Below are positions 43,647 to 54,108 of a stretch of 64,000 bases of DNA, piece after piece. The translations under genes were made by a program, and so were the position numbers. Each line of letters opens with the position of its first letter. Position 1 is the stretch's first letter. The notes beneath the pieces are model-generated. The model was not told where the DNA came from. It searched no databases and was given only the letters and a program-made list of their open reading frames with translations. The stretch is from Lacrimispora algidixylanolytica (lineage in GTDB: Bacteria > Bacillota > Clostridia > Lachnospirales > Lachnospiraceae): contig NZ_MCIA01000001.1 of assembly GCF_003609635.1 (NCBI RefSeq), positions 594,906-658,905 on the forward strand, read 5' to 3'.

Positions 43647-44635
43647 GAGAGGGGCAATGCCCCCTTCTTTTTATTTAGTTTCCTGACTTTTGTTTTCTCC
43701 ACCCGTTTTTTTCTGGCTTCTTCTTTTTTTCCATATATATCAAGAATATCTTCTTCTCTTACTAACTTCATGGTTTTTACCACATACACTTTACCGTCAT
43801 CGCTGCGTCTCATACGGATTTTCCCTTTTACATTTCCATGTGCGGGGCAGCATCCCAGAGCCGAATAATATTTTTGATTCACGGAAAACCAACGAATCTT
43901 CTTCCGAAGCATCCGGTTGCATTTACAGCAAATCAAGTCAGTTACGATTTTATCTGCTATGGCATCCTGCTTTGTATCAAAGGGTCTTGAGATGTATTTG
44001 GAATACTCTGGGAATACAAGATAAACCTCTTCTTCCTGGTTTTCTGGAAGGCGGTAATAGTCGATAGACAAATACGCCTTTACCTTTTCAAAGTCCATGT
44101 GCTGCATGATACGCCCTGTGTAATGGGCATCGTCAAGTGCACGGTGAAATGGTCTCGACTCCATAATTCCCATCTCTGTGACTGCGATATCAAGTGATTG
44201 ACGGTCTTTTCCATCCCCATAAAGTAAGCTGTAGAGCTTTTGTACATCATAATAGAGAAATGGCTTCTGATATGGATTGATAAGTCCATGATAGGAAAGG
44301 TTCCTTTGCAGCTCAGTAAGATCCATAGAGCCCCAGGTACAAAATACAGCATCCTCGCCGCACCAACTAGAGAATTCCTCAAATACCTTCTTAAAGTCCA
44401 TTCCCTCTTCCATCAAAAGCTTTTCATCCATATGGGTCACTTCTAGTATCTTCTCATGAAGCTCGGTATAGACCTCGGGCTTTATTAATCTTCTAAATTC
44501 TCCAATTTCCTCACGGGATTCACTTAACTTTACCGCTCCGATTTCTATAATTTCAAAGGGGAAATGCTCTACCGTATCTTCCTTTCCCCCGGCACTCTGG
44601 TTCCATTCCAGATCCAGCACAATATAATTCTTCAT
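43643..44635 (-). CDS. DEDDh 3'-5' exonuclease with C-terminal Zn-ribbon-like tail
   Basis: A 330-aa protein. The exonuclease domain (1-about 190) has Asp8 and Glu10 (VLDLEW), the middle Asp in GSMDLTEL and His/Asp in HRALDDAHYTG, so it belongs to the KapD/DnaQ-like group acting on RNA or DNA 3' ends. The C-terminal part has CCKCNRML and GCCPAHG (possible metal site) and a basic tail. AAAGGATT before the ATG. It closes an operon with the MBL lipoprotein and DUF3006 genes. Confidence 0.85.
   Translation of the reverse strand: MKNYIVLDLEWNQSAGGKEDTVEHFPFEIIEIGAVKLSESREEIGEFRRLIKPEVYTELHEKILEVTHMDEKLLMEEGMDFKKVFEEFSSWCGEDAVFCTWGSMDLTELQRNLSYHGLINPYQKPFLYYDVQKLYSLLYGDGKDRQSLDIAVTEMGIMESRPFHRALDDAHYTGRIMQHMDFEKVKAYLSIDYYRLPENQEEEVYLVFPEYSKYISRPFDTKQDAIADKIVTDLICCKCNRMLRKKIRWFSVNQKYYSALGCCPAHGNVKGKIRMRRSDDGKVYVVKTMKLVREEDILDIYGKKEEARKKRVEKTKVRKLNKKKGALPLS
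43651..43674 (+). terminator. Terminator of the KdpDE-like pair
   Basis: GGGGC-AAT-GCCCC followed by TTCTTTTTATT. It lies inside the 3' end of the converging exonuclease gene. Confidence 0.65.
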
Positions 44636-44646
44636 ATTTTAATCCT

Positions 44647-44859
44647 TTATTCTATCAGTCTGTTTAGCTTCTCTTCCATGACCCGTCTTCGTTCACTGCT
44701 TTCTTTTTCATCCTTATACCAGGTTCCGTCCTGATCAAACAAAATGTCTCCTTCGTCTGCCCCCTTAGGAAGTTCTGATGCCGCAAGCTTCACCATATTC
44801 CCCTTTTCGTCCTCACAAACGGCTATATTGCCCGTGATGCGGTCTATGGTATATCTCAT
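44647..44859 (-). CDS. DUF3006 family small protein
   Basis: A 70-aa protein starting MRYTIDRITGNIAVCEDE, with the DUF3006 pattern of a short beta-rich domain (ELPKGADEGDILF). Such genes often follow MBL-fold hydrolases of the ComEC type, as here (28 nt after it). ATG 44859 gives the better distance from AGAAGGGGG. Function unknown. Confidence 0.8.
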   Translation of the reverse strand: MRYTIDRITGNIAVCEDEKGNMVKLAASELPKGADEGDILFDQDGTWYKDEKESSERRRVMEEKLNRLIE

Positions 44860-44887
44860 ACCCATTCCCCCTTCTACTTAAAATAAG

Positions 44888-45994
44888 CTAAGGCTTGCAG
44901 CTTTTGCAAGGCTCATACCCCATTTTTATCACTTCATCCCTGGTTCCTTTAAGCGTTTCTTTGTTCTCCTTCTTTATGGAAGTTGCTAACTTACAGTCTG
45001 GAAGATGAAACTTCTTGGTATTGGTATTTAATACATACTCTCTGGTGAGAGATTTGCTTTCTTCAGTTTTTGTCTTAGAATCATTGGTACTACCTTTATT
45101 CTGCCCAGGAAATGTAACCTTTGACCCATCGCTAACTGCTAAAATACTGCCTAACTGGTCGGTTCGAAAAACTGTGATGTTTCGTTTCTGTAAGGCATCC
45201 ATGGTCTCTTTATGAGGATGTCCGTAATCATTATCCTTTCCACAGGAAATTACCGCATATTCCGGGCTCACTTGGTCGAGAAACGGTCCTGATGATGAGG
45301 TGGAACTACCATGATGGGATACCTTTAATACGTCAGCTTTTAAGGAAAATCCATTTGCTAACATATCATCTTCGGCGCCTTTTTCTGCGTCACCAAAAAA
45401 TGCAAAACTGGTTTTTCCATAATCAAGACGAATTCCCACAGACCAGTTATTTAAATTATCTCCATAATCCCGGTTGGGCCCAAGAATTTGAAAGGTGGAA
45501 TCTCCTAATTCATAAACCTCACCTATCTTTGGTGGAGTGATCTTTAATTTCTTTTCATCAATGGTATTGAGAAGTCGTTCGTATAATTTAGTGGTATGGG
45601 CTTTTTGCGGCATTATGATCTTATCTACGTCAAATGCCTTAATGACTGCCTCTAGTCCTCCAATATGGTCCGAATGGGGATGAGTTCCAATTACATAATC
45701 CAGTTTTTTAACCCCTTGCTCCTTTAGGTAGGATACCACAGTAGGTCCCTGATCCCGTTCTCCTGCATCGATGAGCATAAAATGTCCATCTTTTTCAATC
45801 AGAGTACTGTCTCCTTGACCCACATCAATAAAATGTACCTTTAAATCAGAGTCACTTTGCTGCCTAGAGGAAACACTTTTATCTGGTCCGGTTGAAACCT
45901 CCATGCCAGCACATCCTGCTATCATTAAGGTGAAAATAATTACCGCAGCCAGAAGCACACGCTTATAAAAATTTCCTGTCATCTTTTCTGTCAT
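44888..45994 (-). CDS. ComEC-like metallo-beta-lactamase-fold lipoprotein
   Basis: A 368-aa exported protein: signal with lipobox MIAGC, then an MBL domain (FIDVGQGDSTLI, metal motif THPHSDHIGG, GDAEKGAEDD and SHHGSSTS), the same fold as the hydrolase part of ComEC. A Ser/Lys-rich linker leads to a C-terminal domain with FHLPDCKLATSI and EPCKSCKP, a Cys-containing motif frequent at the end of such proteins. It may be a surface nuclease or phosphodiesterase. ATG 45994 has AAGGAG at 9 nt. Confidence 0.88.
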   Translation of the reverse strand: MTEKMTGNFYKRVLLAAVIIFTLMIAGCAGMEVSTGPDKSVSSRQQSDSDLKVHFIDVGQGDSTLIEKDGHFMLIDAGERDQGPTVVSYLKEQGVKKLDYVIGTHPHSDHIGGLEAVIKAFDVDKIIMPQKAHTTKLYERLLNTIDEKKLKITPPKIGEVYELGDSTFQILGPNRDYGDNLNNWSVGIRLDYGKTSFAFFGDAEKGAEDDMLANGFSLKADVLKVSHHGSSTSSSGPFLDQVSPEYAVISCGKDNDYGHPHKETMDALQKRNITVFRTDQLGSILAVSDGSKVTFPGQNKGSTNDSKTKTEESKSLTREYVLNTNTKKFHLPDCKLATSIKKENKETLKGTRDEVIKMGYEPCKSCKP

Positions 45995-46086
45995 TCCCAT
46001 CTGCTCCTTCGTGCTATTATATGATAGAATCATTCATCCTACAAGTATTTTTCATAGGAACACCAGTTCCGTCTAACCAAAAAGAC

Positions 46087-46107
46087 GGACTGCATAAAAT
46101 GCAGTCC
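46087..46107 (-). terminator. Terminator after the cell-wall-binding protein
   Basis: Perfect stem GGACTGCAT/ATGCAGTCC, followed on the minus strand by GTCTTTTTGG. Confidence 0.8.
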
Positions 46108-46127
46108 TTATCTTTTCCTATGATATC

Positions 46128-47081
46128 TTATGAGATTCTCGCTCCGTCTGCTCCCACTAGAAAGCCGTCTGGCGTCTTCGTATCGACCATCATGGCTCCG
46201 TCGGATGGATTACAGTAATATAACTTTCCACTGGAAGAAATCCAGCCCGTTGCCATATATCCCTTGTCATTGAAAAAATACCACTTCCCTCCGATACTTT
46301 CCCACCGATTGACCGGATAACCACCATCTTGATAGGAAAACCACCAGCCGTTTTCATTCTTTTTCCATTCTCCCAATGTTTCTCCTGTAGAACGGTTTTT
46401 TTCTGCGGCTGCTGTGTCGATATATTTAGAGGAAGACTCTAGCCATTGTCCCTTTTGCTCTGGATTTCTGTCATTGACCGGACGCACCTGATAAGAATAG
46501 CTTCCAGGACTTCTCATTTGATTGGTAAAATCAATGGTCGTCCCTTGGGTGGTTACTGTATCACTAATGCTTTTTCCATCCCGGTAGAGAATCACTTCAT
46601 AACTTCCGGTTCCTTCCGCCTTTTCCCAAGAGGCAAGATTTCCATTTCCCCATCCTGCACGGGTAATGGACTGGGTGTATTCTCCCACCTTAGGAAGGTC
46701 GATGGTAACGGTTAGGGTGCGGCTTAAATCTTCTCGTTTTTGCTTTACATAAGTGCCTCCAGTAATGATAATTCCTTTTTCATCGGTGGCAAAGTAATAA
46801 TCTTCATCTGCATAAAGTTTTACTTCCATCTTTGGAACATCACCTTCATACCACTGAAACCCGTCGTTGATAAATTCACTGTCACCTACGCCTACCCGGC
46901 TGTTGTTTACGGTGACCTCCACCTGTTGCTGGGAAATAGAATCCCCTGGCATGATCTGGGCTGTTACCGTCATTTTTACTTCCATGATCTTTTTTCTGGA
47001 AGCTGCCATAGCAGGCATGGAACATAGGCCTGACGCCAAAACAGCAGCAAGCACTGCTGATAACAACTTTTTACCGTTCAT
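46128..47081 (-). CDS. Secreted protein with choline-binding-type repeats
   Basis: A 317-aa exported protein. The signal peptide (1-26) ends PAMAA. The middle (about 30-230) is beta-rich and not recognised, with a possible fibronectin-like pattern (GSYSYQVRPVND). The C-terminus has cell-wall-binding repeats: GWWFSYQDGGYPVNRW, GGKWYFFNDKGYMATGW and SGKLYYCNPSDGAMMVD, as in choline-binding or glucan-binding proteins. Likely attached to wall polymers. Confidence 0.82.
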   Translation of the reverse strand: MNGKKLLSAVLAAVLASGLCSMPAMAASRKKIMEVKMTVTAQIMPGDSISQQQVEVTVNNSRVGVGDSEFINDGFQWYEGDVPKMEVKLYADEDYYFATDEKGIIITGGTYVKQKREDLSRTLTVTIDLPKVGEYTQSITRAGWGNGNLASWEKAEGTGSYEVILYRDGKSISDTVTTQGTTIDFTNQMRSPGSYSYQVRPVNDRNPEQKGQWLESSSKYIDTAAAEKNRSTGETLGEWKKNENGWWFSYQDGGYPVNRWESIGGKWYFFNDKGYMATGWISSSGKLYYCNPSDGAMMVDTKTPDGFLVGADGARIS

Positions 47082-47356
47082 AAATACCCTCTTCTTTCTT
47101 ATAACGTAATGATCCTGCCCTTATTATAGCGTATTATCTATTATTTGGAAACGAAATGGGATAATTTATACAAAAGCTTATCATGTTTGTGTTTTTCTAT
47201 AGGAATCCATTTCTTAATATGCTATCATAATTTTATAAAATATTAAGAATTAGATTTTTGTATTTACCAATTTTTCACCTAAGGTTACTGGAACTCTCCC
47301 AGCTCTTTATGCTAGTTTTATTAACACATTATGTAAGACAAGGAGTTTTTTAAGTT
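47082..47356. other. Intergenic region, nothing assigned
   Basis: AT-rich gap between divergent genes. It must hold their promoters, but I saw no box pair good enough to mark. Confidence 0.3.
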
Positions 47357-47509
47357 ATGCACTGTTATACTAAGATAATAAACGTTTATCCACAAAGCAT
47401 CATGAATCAATCCACATTAAAAGCAGATTCTAAGCCTATCTCCGTTCAAGGGAATGATTCCTGTTTAGGGAAGGATACGGAAGGAGGTGCAAGCATAAAT
47501 GAAAACTGA
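47357..47509 (+). CDS. Small ORF (50 aa) overlapping the radical-SAM-like gene
   Basis: ATG at 47357 with AAGGAG 11 nt upstream opens a 50-codon frame (MHCYTKIINVYPQSIMNQST at the start, then GNDSCLGKDTEGGASINEN at the end). Its TGA overlaps the start of the next gene by 11 nt in another frame, so translation would be coupled. Two Cys, polar, no signal peptide. I do not recognise it. Precursor peptides of modified peptides have this size and position, but no homology is claimed; it may also be a leader peptide. Confidence 0.45.
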   Translation: MHCYTKIINVYPQSIMNQSTLKADSKPISVQGNDSCLGKDTEGGASINEN

Positions 47510-48731
47510 TACGATTTTTTACAAAGGAGCCACTGTCTCTAACGTTGGTTTGGAGGAGGATGAGAAACAATTCCTTGAATTTGTTGTCCGCTTCATCCAT
47601 AAGGCAGAGGAGGATCATTCTAAAGCTCTTTTGATTCTACCAGACTACACTGCTCTTTTAAAGCCATATTATTGGACTGGCATGGGGCACATCAGCCGCC
47701 AAGAAACCATTGAGGCCATTGGCACGTGTACCGATCTGACCTGTTCTATTAACAAAGGCTTAAAAATATTCGATGCCTCTGGAGGGCGCAGAGAAAAACT
47801 AAGACTCTGTGTCATGTTCCATCCAGAGAGAATAACCCTGACAAAATTTATACAGCAATGCCAGAGGTTGATAAAAGAAAACATTTCTTTCTCTATAGGC
47901 ACACCTGGATTTCCACACCGCATGGAAGTCATCCGCCAGCTAAGAAACCGTTTATCTCCAGACATCCATATCTGGATTGAATCCATTGCGAATACGTGTT
48001 TCTCTTATTCTCAGGAGGACGAGAATGCATTTCGTTCTATTGACCCGTATTTCTCTGTGGATCATTCCAAAAGCTATGAACAGCTTTTTTACGAAGAATG
48101 TATTCCAGTTGATGATGCAAATACTGCAGTATTTGGACGATACCCCTTGTTTCATATTCCACAAAGAATAAGAGCCTATTTCATATGTGGGGATGAGATC
48201 CCACGTTTAGAACTGGAACAAGACGAATCTGATTTACTTATAAAGCTAAAGGATCTAAAGGAGTCAACTCCCCTGTTTTTAATTACCTCATTGCCTCATA
48301 AGGAAGCCTCCAGAACGTTCCGTCTGCTATTCCCATTGATTTCCGGTGGAGTTTTTGCCGGTGGTTCTCATATTTCTTCAAATAAAAAAGGGCGTCATTC
48401 ACGCCGAGACGAATATATATATATGAACCAGGATATTCTCACCCTCTTAAAAGACAAACAGTCAGAATACGGCTGTCAGATAAGAATCCTAGAACACGAA
48501 GACATGATATACAGACTCACTATGGAAAAACCATTCAGCCGAATCTGGAGAGAAGCAGAACAAGAAGCCTTAATCGCAGAGATTCCTGATCAGACATTTC
48601 GATTCTATATTGAAGAAAACTGCTTTCACATTATTTCAGCCGATGCCAATGAAGAAAATGGCATAACGCTGATTCGACGCTGGTTGACCATAAATTCTGA
48701 AGATTATGAGATTTTAAAAAGCCATTCATAA
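47499..48731 (+). CDS. Protein resembling a radical SAM enzyme (STM4011-like) without cluster cysteines
   Basis: A 410-aa protein. Several blocks align by eye with STM4011-type radical SAM proteins: TIFYKGATVS at the N-terminus, CVMFHPERITLTKFIQQC, ISFSIGTPGFPHRMEVIRQLR, and IDPYFSVD. Where those enzymes have CxxxCxxC this protein reads SNVGLEEDEKQF, so it cannot bind the usual 4Fe-4S cluster. The second half (about 230-410) is not recognised. GGAGGTG precedes the ATG. It may be an inactive relative or a binding protein. The family link is from memory and needs a profile search. Confidence 0.5.
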   Translation: MKTDTIFYKGATVSNVGLEEDEKQFLEFVVRFIHKAEEDHSKALLILPDYTALLKPYYWTGMGHISRQETIEAIGTCTDLTCSINKGLKIFDASGGRREKLRLCVMFHPERITLTKFIQQCQRLIKENISFSIGTPGFPHRMEVIRQLRNRLSPDIHIWIESIANTCFSYSQEDENAFRSIDPYFSVDHSKSYEQLFYEECIPVDDANTAVFGRYPLFHIPQRIRAYFICGDEIPRLELEQDESDLLIKLKDLKESTPLFLITSLPHKEASRTFRLLFPLISGGVFAGGSHISSNKKGRHSRRDEYIYMNQDILTLLKDKQSEYGCQIRILEHEDMIYRLTMEKPFSRIWREAEQEALIAEIPDQTFRFYIEENCFHIISADANEENGITLIRRWLTINSEDYEILKSHS

Positions 48732-48736
48732 TATAC

Positions 48737-48777
48737 AAAGAAAGCAAAGAAGCACTCACAGCTTCTTTGCTTTCTTT
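48737..48777. terminator. Bidirectional terminator
   Basis: A perfect stem of about 16 bp AAAGAAAGCAAAGAAG/CTTCTTTGCTTTCTTT between converging genes. Confidence 0.85.
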
Positions 48778-48790
48778 CATCCATTTTTTA

Positions 48791-49609
48791 CTAGCAGTTT
48801 CCTTTTGCAAAATCTGAAAGCACCTTATTAAATTCCTCCATTTGATCATAAAAAGACGCATGACCGCTGAACTCAAAAGGCATTAGTGTGGAACTTTTAA
48901 TATACTGATGTTGAATCTCACCTAATTCAAAAGGCACTACCTTATCATGAATCCCGTGGATAATTAAGGTTGGAACTGTAATCTCAGACAGCTCCTGAAA
49001 TAAGACTTCTTCAATCCAGGTTTTTTCGACCGCTGCTGTTGCCCAGCCAGCCGCCTGAAGACCAATTTGGAGAAACCACTGGGAGAAGGGATAGGTAATT
49101 AGTTTAAAAAAGAATGAATTCCCAAAATTAGTAAGCATATTGGGTCGGTCTTCATAGGTTGCCTTAATCATATTTAAGATCGCATCCTTATCGGCCCCAT
49201 ATGGAAAGTCAGGGCGCTTGATTAGGCTGGGAGCTGCTGCTGCAACCAATACCAATTTGGATACACCATATTGATGATGTCTTCCCATGTACTTGACAGC
49301 AATGGAACCTCCTGTGGAGTGTCCGACCAATGTAATATCCTTAAGTCCCAGGGCATCAATAACCCCTCTCACATCGTCTGCAAGACGGGCATAGTCGTAC
49401 CCGCAAAACGGTTTGTCAGAATCACCAAATCCCCTGGTATCGATTCCTATGCATCGAAATCCCAAACTGGGAAGAACATTAAACTGATATTCAAACAGCT
49501 TATGGCTTCCTGGCCAACCGTGAAGGAAAAGAATGGTATCCTTGCAGTCCGGGTTTAGATCTTCTACGTAAATGTTCACATTGTCTTGTACCGTTACATA
49601 ATATCCCAT
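48791..49609 (-). CDS. Alpha/beta hydrolase
   Basis: A 272-aa cytosolic hydrolase. Oxyanion region LHGWPGS (29-35), nucleophile elbow GHSTGG with Ser98, acid Asp in HGIHDKVVP and His in SGHASFYDQ complete the triad. The motif order fits the peroxidase/epoxide-hydrolase-like or esterase groups; the substrate cannot be told. Single gene with its own terminator. Confidence 0.88.
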   Translation of the reverse strand: MGYYVTVQDNVNIYVEDLNPDCKDTILFLHGWPGSHKLFEYQFNVLPSLGFRCIGIDTRGFGDSDKPFCGYDYARLADDVRGVIDALGLKDITLVGHSTGGSIAVKYMGRHHQYGVSKLVLVAAAAPSLIKRPDFPYGADKDAILNMIKATYEDRPNMLTNFGNSFFFKLITYPFSQWFLQIGLQAAGWATAAVEKTWIEEVLFQELSEITVPTLIIHGIHDKVVPFELGEIQHQYIKSSTLMPFEFSGHASFYDQMEEFNKVLSDFAKGNC

Positions 49610-49728
49610 ATTTTCTTTTCTCTACTGCTTTTGGTTTATATTATTCTCTTTTCCATGCCATGGTTCGATTATTTCTAAGGATTTTTAATTATTTTCTACA
49701 GACAACTTGTTGTTAACGGATGTATAAA

Positions 49729-49761
49729 AAAAAGACCGGCATTTTTTTGACGGTCTTTTTT
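49729..49761 (-). terminator. Terminator after the zinc-ribbon gene region
   Basis: AAAAAAGACCG/CGGTCTTTTTT stem with a 12-nt loop; T-rich on both sides. Confidence 0.75.
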
Positions 49762-49771
49762 CATGTATTCA

Positions 49772-49843
49772 TTATGTATATGATATTGGGGATCCGCAAT
49801 AATCGCATTCTGCCGTGGTGCCTTTTAAGACGACATTTTTTCC
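49772..49843 (-). pseudogene. Out-of-frame zinc-ribbon tail
   Basis: Just after the stop of the upstream gene, a shifted frame reads KNVVLKGTTAECDYCGSPIS and stops at 49772. ECDYC is identical to the last zinc knuckle of the upstream gene (KECDYCKSF). It looks like the end of a duplicated or older copy, left after a frameshift. Confidence 0.5.
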
Positions 49844-49845
49844 TC

Positions 49846-50421
49846 TTATCTTCCATTGCTTGCTCCTTCTATGAAAGATTTACAATAATCACATTCCTTA
49901 ATAGATCCTTTTTCCATTTTATTATTTCCACCACAATTTTTACAAGTAATCACAATGTTATTTTTTTCTTTTCTAGCAGGAGAGACGGTACTCACTGGTT
50001 TGGGTTTTTTATTTACTGAATTTAGAATAATACTATTTGTTTCATAGTTTATAAAAGCATTTTTGATGAATTTCCATTTTATCATTTGATTTAAGTTCTT
50101 TAAAACCACCCCCTCTGGTTCACCTGATAGAATGGAAAGATGGCTGATAGAAAAGGAATCACTATTCAGTATAATAGATGCGTACTGTTTAAAACGGCGA
50201 GCGATTCTGTTTCGTTTCATTCCAAACATGATAATTATAATCCAGAGTATATCTAAACCAATGAAAACTAAAAGTTCAGTTCTTTCATCTTTGAGATTGG
50301 GATTTATAATATATGCCAATGTTCCTAAACCAAATATAAATAGATTAAATATACCAATTGTTAATTGGATGACTTCCAAAACCTCACTTTTAATGATTGC
50401 ACTTTGAGAACTATTCATCAA
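49846..50421 (-). CDS. Membrane protein with C-terminal zinc ribbon
   Basis: A 191-aa protein with two membrane helices (about 15-38, 48-68), a middle section that could be a small winged helix (SISHLSILSGEPEGVVLKNLNQMIKWKFIKNA, given as 85-117 approximate) and a C-terminal zinc ribbon CKNCGG...CDYCKS. No family recognised. Its promoter is clear. The sequence after the stop holds a decayed second zinc-ribbon end. Confidence 0.7.
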   Translation of the reverse strand: MMNSSQSAIIKSEVLEVIQLTIGIFNLFIFGLGTLAYIINPNLKDERTELLVFIGLDILWIIIIMFGMKRNRIARRFKQYASIILNSDSFSISHLSILSGEPEGVVLKNLNQMIKWKFIKNAFINYETNSIILNSVNKKPKPVSTVSPARKEKNNIVITCKNCGGNNKMEKGSIKECDYCKSFIEGASNGR

Positions 50422-50481
50422 ATTTCACCTGCCTGTTTCCATACTATTGACACAAAGATATGAAGTGTATTCACTTTATCA

Positions 50482-50509
50482 ATTATAACATCACAACTAC
50501 TTTATTCAA
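50482..50509 (-). promoter_or_regulatory. Promoter of the zinc-ribbon membrane protein gene
   Basis: Minus strand TTGAAT (50504-50509), 16-nt spacer, TATAAT (50482-50487), about 60 nt before the start. The rest of 50510-50853 is AT-rich with no other feature seen. Confidence 0.7.
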
Positions 50510-50853
50510 ATTGATTTTATGTAACTTTTGCATTAATTTGTATTATAGAACAGTGTTCTAAGATCAAAGGATCTCTTATATTAAACGTTCTTATATGTGA
50601 ATTATGAAAGCTTAAAAGCATGCTATAATCATTTAGATCAAACAGAGAGTTTTTTCTTTTTCACATCTCTATATTTTATGAAATAAGTGCATACTATAAT
50701 TATTTTCAATCATAATGGTCGTAAGATAATTGTGAAAATCTTATAACTAACATTTTAATCAATAGCACTTGCCGTCTCTTATTTGTATACAACTTAGATG
50801 CAGAGGGGATCATATGTGAAGTTTAATCAAACATACGGAAAGGACTCTATAAT

Positions 50854-51405
50854 ATGAAAAAATTAATTGTAATCTTATTAAGCACTACTCTTATTCTATC
50901 TTTAGCCGCCTGCAAGAACTTTTCTACAAAGAATGAAGCATCCACTCTCTCCGATGAGGGAAAACCAGCACTCAGCAATAATATAAGTTTGCCTAACCCC
51001 TTTATTGATTGCGCTACCATTGACGAGGCTGAGAAAATCGTAGGTTTTGAAATCTCCACACCCCATATTCTTCCAGAGGGATATACTCAAACTAGCATCC
51101 AGGCAATCGAAAATGGCATTGTACAAATTATCTACACGAATGGGGAAGATGAAATCATCTACCGCCAGGGAAAGGGAAACGCAGATATAAGCGGTGATTT
51201 CAATGAGTATACAGAAAAAAATATAGAAGAATTAAACCACATACAAATTATTCTAGAAGGTGATGCAAGTAATGTGAAGAAAGCCACATGGCAAGACGGG
51301 AAATTTACTTTTTCGATCACGGTTAACAATGGTAATGGAGGTTTTAAAGAAGAAGTGATTAACGATATGATAGAAAGTGTGAACCCTGAGAATGGGGAAA
51401 ATTAA
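50854..51405 (+). CDS. Lipoprotein, DUF4367-like
   Basis: A 183-aa exported protein. The signal peptide has the lipobox LAAC (Cys20). The mature part contains the pattern ATIDEAEKIVGFEISTPHILPEGY followed by short beta strands (IVQIIYTNGEDEIIYRQGKG), as in DUF4367 lipoproteins, which often act with anti-sigma factors or in sporulation contexts. GAAAGGA before the ATG. No partner is adjacent. Confidence 0.75.
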   Translation: MKKLIVILLSTTLILSLAACKNFSTKNEASTLSDEGKPALSNNISLPNPFIDCATIDEAEKIVGFEISTPHILPEGYTQTSIQAIENGIVQIIYTNGEDEIIYRQGKGNADISGDFNEYTEKNIEELNHIQIILEGDASNVKKATWQDGKFTFSITVNNGNGGFKEEVINDMIESVNPENGEN

Positions 51406-51467
51406 AACATGGTTTCATAACCTCTCTTTTATCTTCCTTTCACCACTACAAATGATCGATGAAAAGA

Positions 51468-51504
51468 AAAGCCGAAAACCAGTAAATTTCAGGTTTTCGG
51501 CTTT
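51468..51504. terminator. Terminator between the lipoprotein gene and tRNA-Arg
   Basis: A 13-bp perfect stem AAAGCCGAAAACC/GGTTTTCGGCTTT; on the minus strand followed by TCTTTTC. Confidence 0.85.
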
Positions 51505-51511
51505 CTAATTA

Positions 51512-51585
51512 CGTTCCCGAGGTGATTTGAACACCCGGCCTACCGCTTAGGAGGCGGTCGCTCTATCCAGCTGAGCTACGGAAAC
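51512..51585 (-). tRNA. tRNA-Arg (anticodon CCT)
   Basis: A 74-nt cloverleaf: acceptor GTTTCCG/CGGGAAC, D arm AGCTCAGCTGGATAGAGC, anticodon stem ACCGC/GCGGT with loop CTCCTAA, T arm CGGGTGTTCAAATCACCTCG. No encoded CCA. Reads Arg codon AGG. Confidence 0.94.
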
Positions 51586-51671
51586 ATTTCTGCTAGCAGC
51601 AAATGCTACTTCACAGTGCACTAATTATTATATTCATAATTGTCCTTTTCGTCAAGACATAACTTCCATTA

Positions 51672-52556
51672 TTATAATTTCACTTTAAAATTTAAGTCTC
51701 CCTGCATCCAAATCTGTCCTTTGAACCTGCGTCCTACCTCAGGGGTTCCCACCAAATCTTTTTTGGCGATACCAACATGGAAGATCAAATCGCTACACTC
51801 TAAGGTAAAATCATAGACCTCTTCTTCCGTGATCTTGTTTTTCTTCTCATCAATCTTAATGATCTCACCAATAATCGAATACTGGTCGCATTCTATGCCA
51901 CAAGGCATAAAGCAAGAATCAATGATAGAATAAAGATCTTCCTTCATCGCTCTTCTGGAAGCCTGAGAATATAAATCAATATCTTCAATGGTGAGGGTTT
52001 CCATGGCATCCTCATCTCCATTTTTCGCAGCCTCTAAAAGAGTGTTGCGGTCTTTGGCTTCAACTCTGGCTTTTGCTCTCTGAGTTTCTGTTTTCTGAAT
52101 AGGAAGAAGTACCTTACCACTGACAGACAGACCGGAAAGGCAAACATCTTTTGTGTCCATGGTTTTATTTTCAACCAAACGCTCACGGCATTCAAGGGAA
52201 TTGTCTATATAAAATATGAGGGATATACCCACTTTATATTCATCTAAAAGACCGGCATATGTCTCCCGCTCCGTATGTCGCTGAACGGAACAGGGCACAT
52301 TTGATGTCATATCACTGGTTTTCAAATAAGGATAGTAGTAGCTTCTTTGGAAATTCCCTTCCTGGTCCACCTCTCCATACATTACAATCCCCATTCCTGG
52401 AGCCACTTCCTTACGAAGCTCACAAAGATTGGAATCTTCATCAATCTGGATCCGCTTTAAACCGGAAAGATCTTCACAGAGCTGGTCCAATAGTTTCTCT
52501 ATGTCCCGGTCTTTCTCATAAAGGCTAAAACCAATGGTTCTTAGGAATTTGTGCAT
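51672..52556 (-). CDS. Conserved Lachnospiraceae protein, DUF3881-like
   Basis: A 294-aa soluble protein beginning MHKFLRTIGFSLYEKDRDI, with SYYYPYL, and ending in a beta-rich section (SIIGEIIKIDEKKNKIT). By memory it fits DUF3881, a family confined mainly to Lachnospiraceae; function unknown. No transmembrane segment or catalytic motif seen. Lies downstream of gdhA but separated by a terminator. Confidence 0.65.
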   Translation of the reverse strand: MHKFLRTIGFSLYEKDRDIEKLLDQLCEDLSGLKRIQIDEDSNLCELRKEVAPGMGIVMYGEVDQEGNFQRSYYYPYLKTSDMTSNVPCSVQRHTERETYAGLLDEYKVGISLIFYIDNSLECRERLVENKTMDTKDVCLSGLSVSGKVLLPIQKTETQRAKARVEAKDRNTLLEAAKNGDEDAMETLTIEDIDLYSQASRRAMKEDLYSIIDSCFMPCGIECDQYSIIGEIIKIDEKKNKITEEEVYDFTLECSDLIFHVGIAKKDLVGTPEVGRRFKGQIWMQGDLNFKVKL

Positions 52557-52594
52557 AGAATCATCACCTGCTTTCTGTTTAATCGCATATTTTT

Positions 52595-52627
52595 CAAAAA
52601 AACAATAAGGCGAAGAACACTCCGCCT
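52595..52627 (-). terminator. Terminator after gdhA
   Basis: AGGCG/CGCCT stem (52608-52627), followed on the minus strand by TATTGTTTTTTT. Confidence 0.65.
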
Positions 52628-52697
52628 CAAGTCTTATCGATTATTATATACCAAAACCATTCACAATGCCAGTAAAATTTTCTGGATGATATCAGGA

Positions 52698-54059
<1,362 letters not shown>

Positions 54060-54108
54060 TCACTTCAACTACTTTATAAAATTAAGTTTCCAAAAAATGG
54101 CAAAAAGA

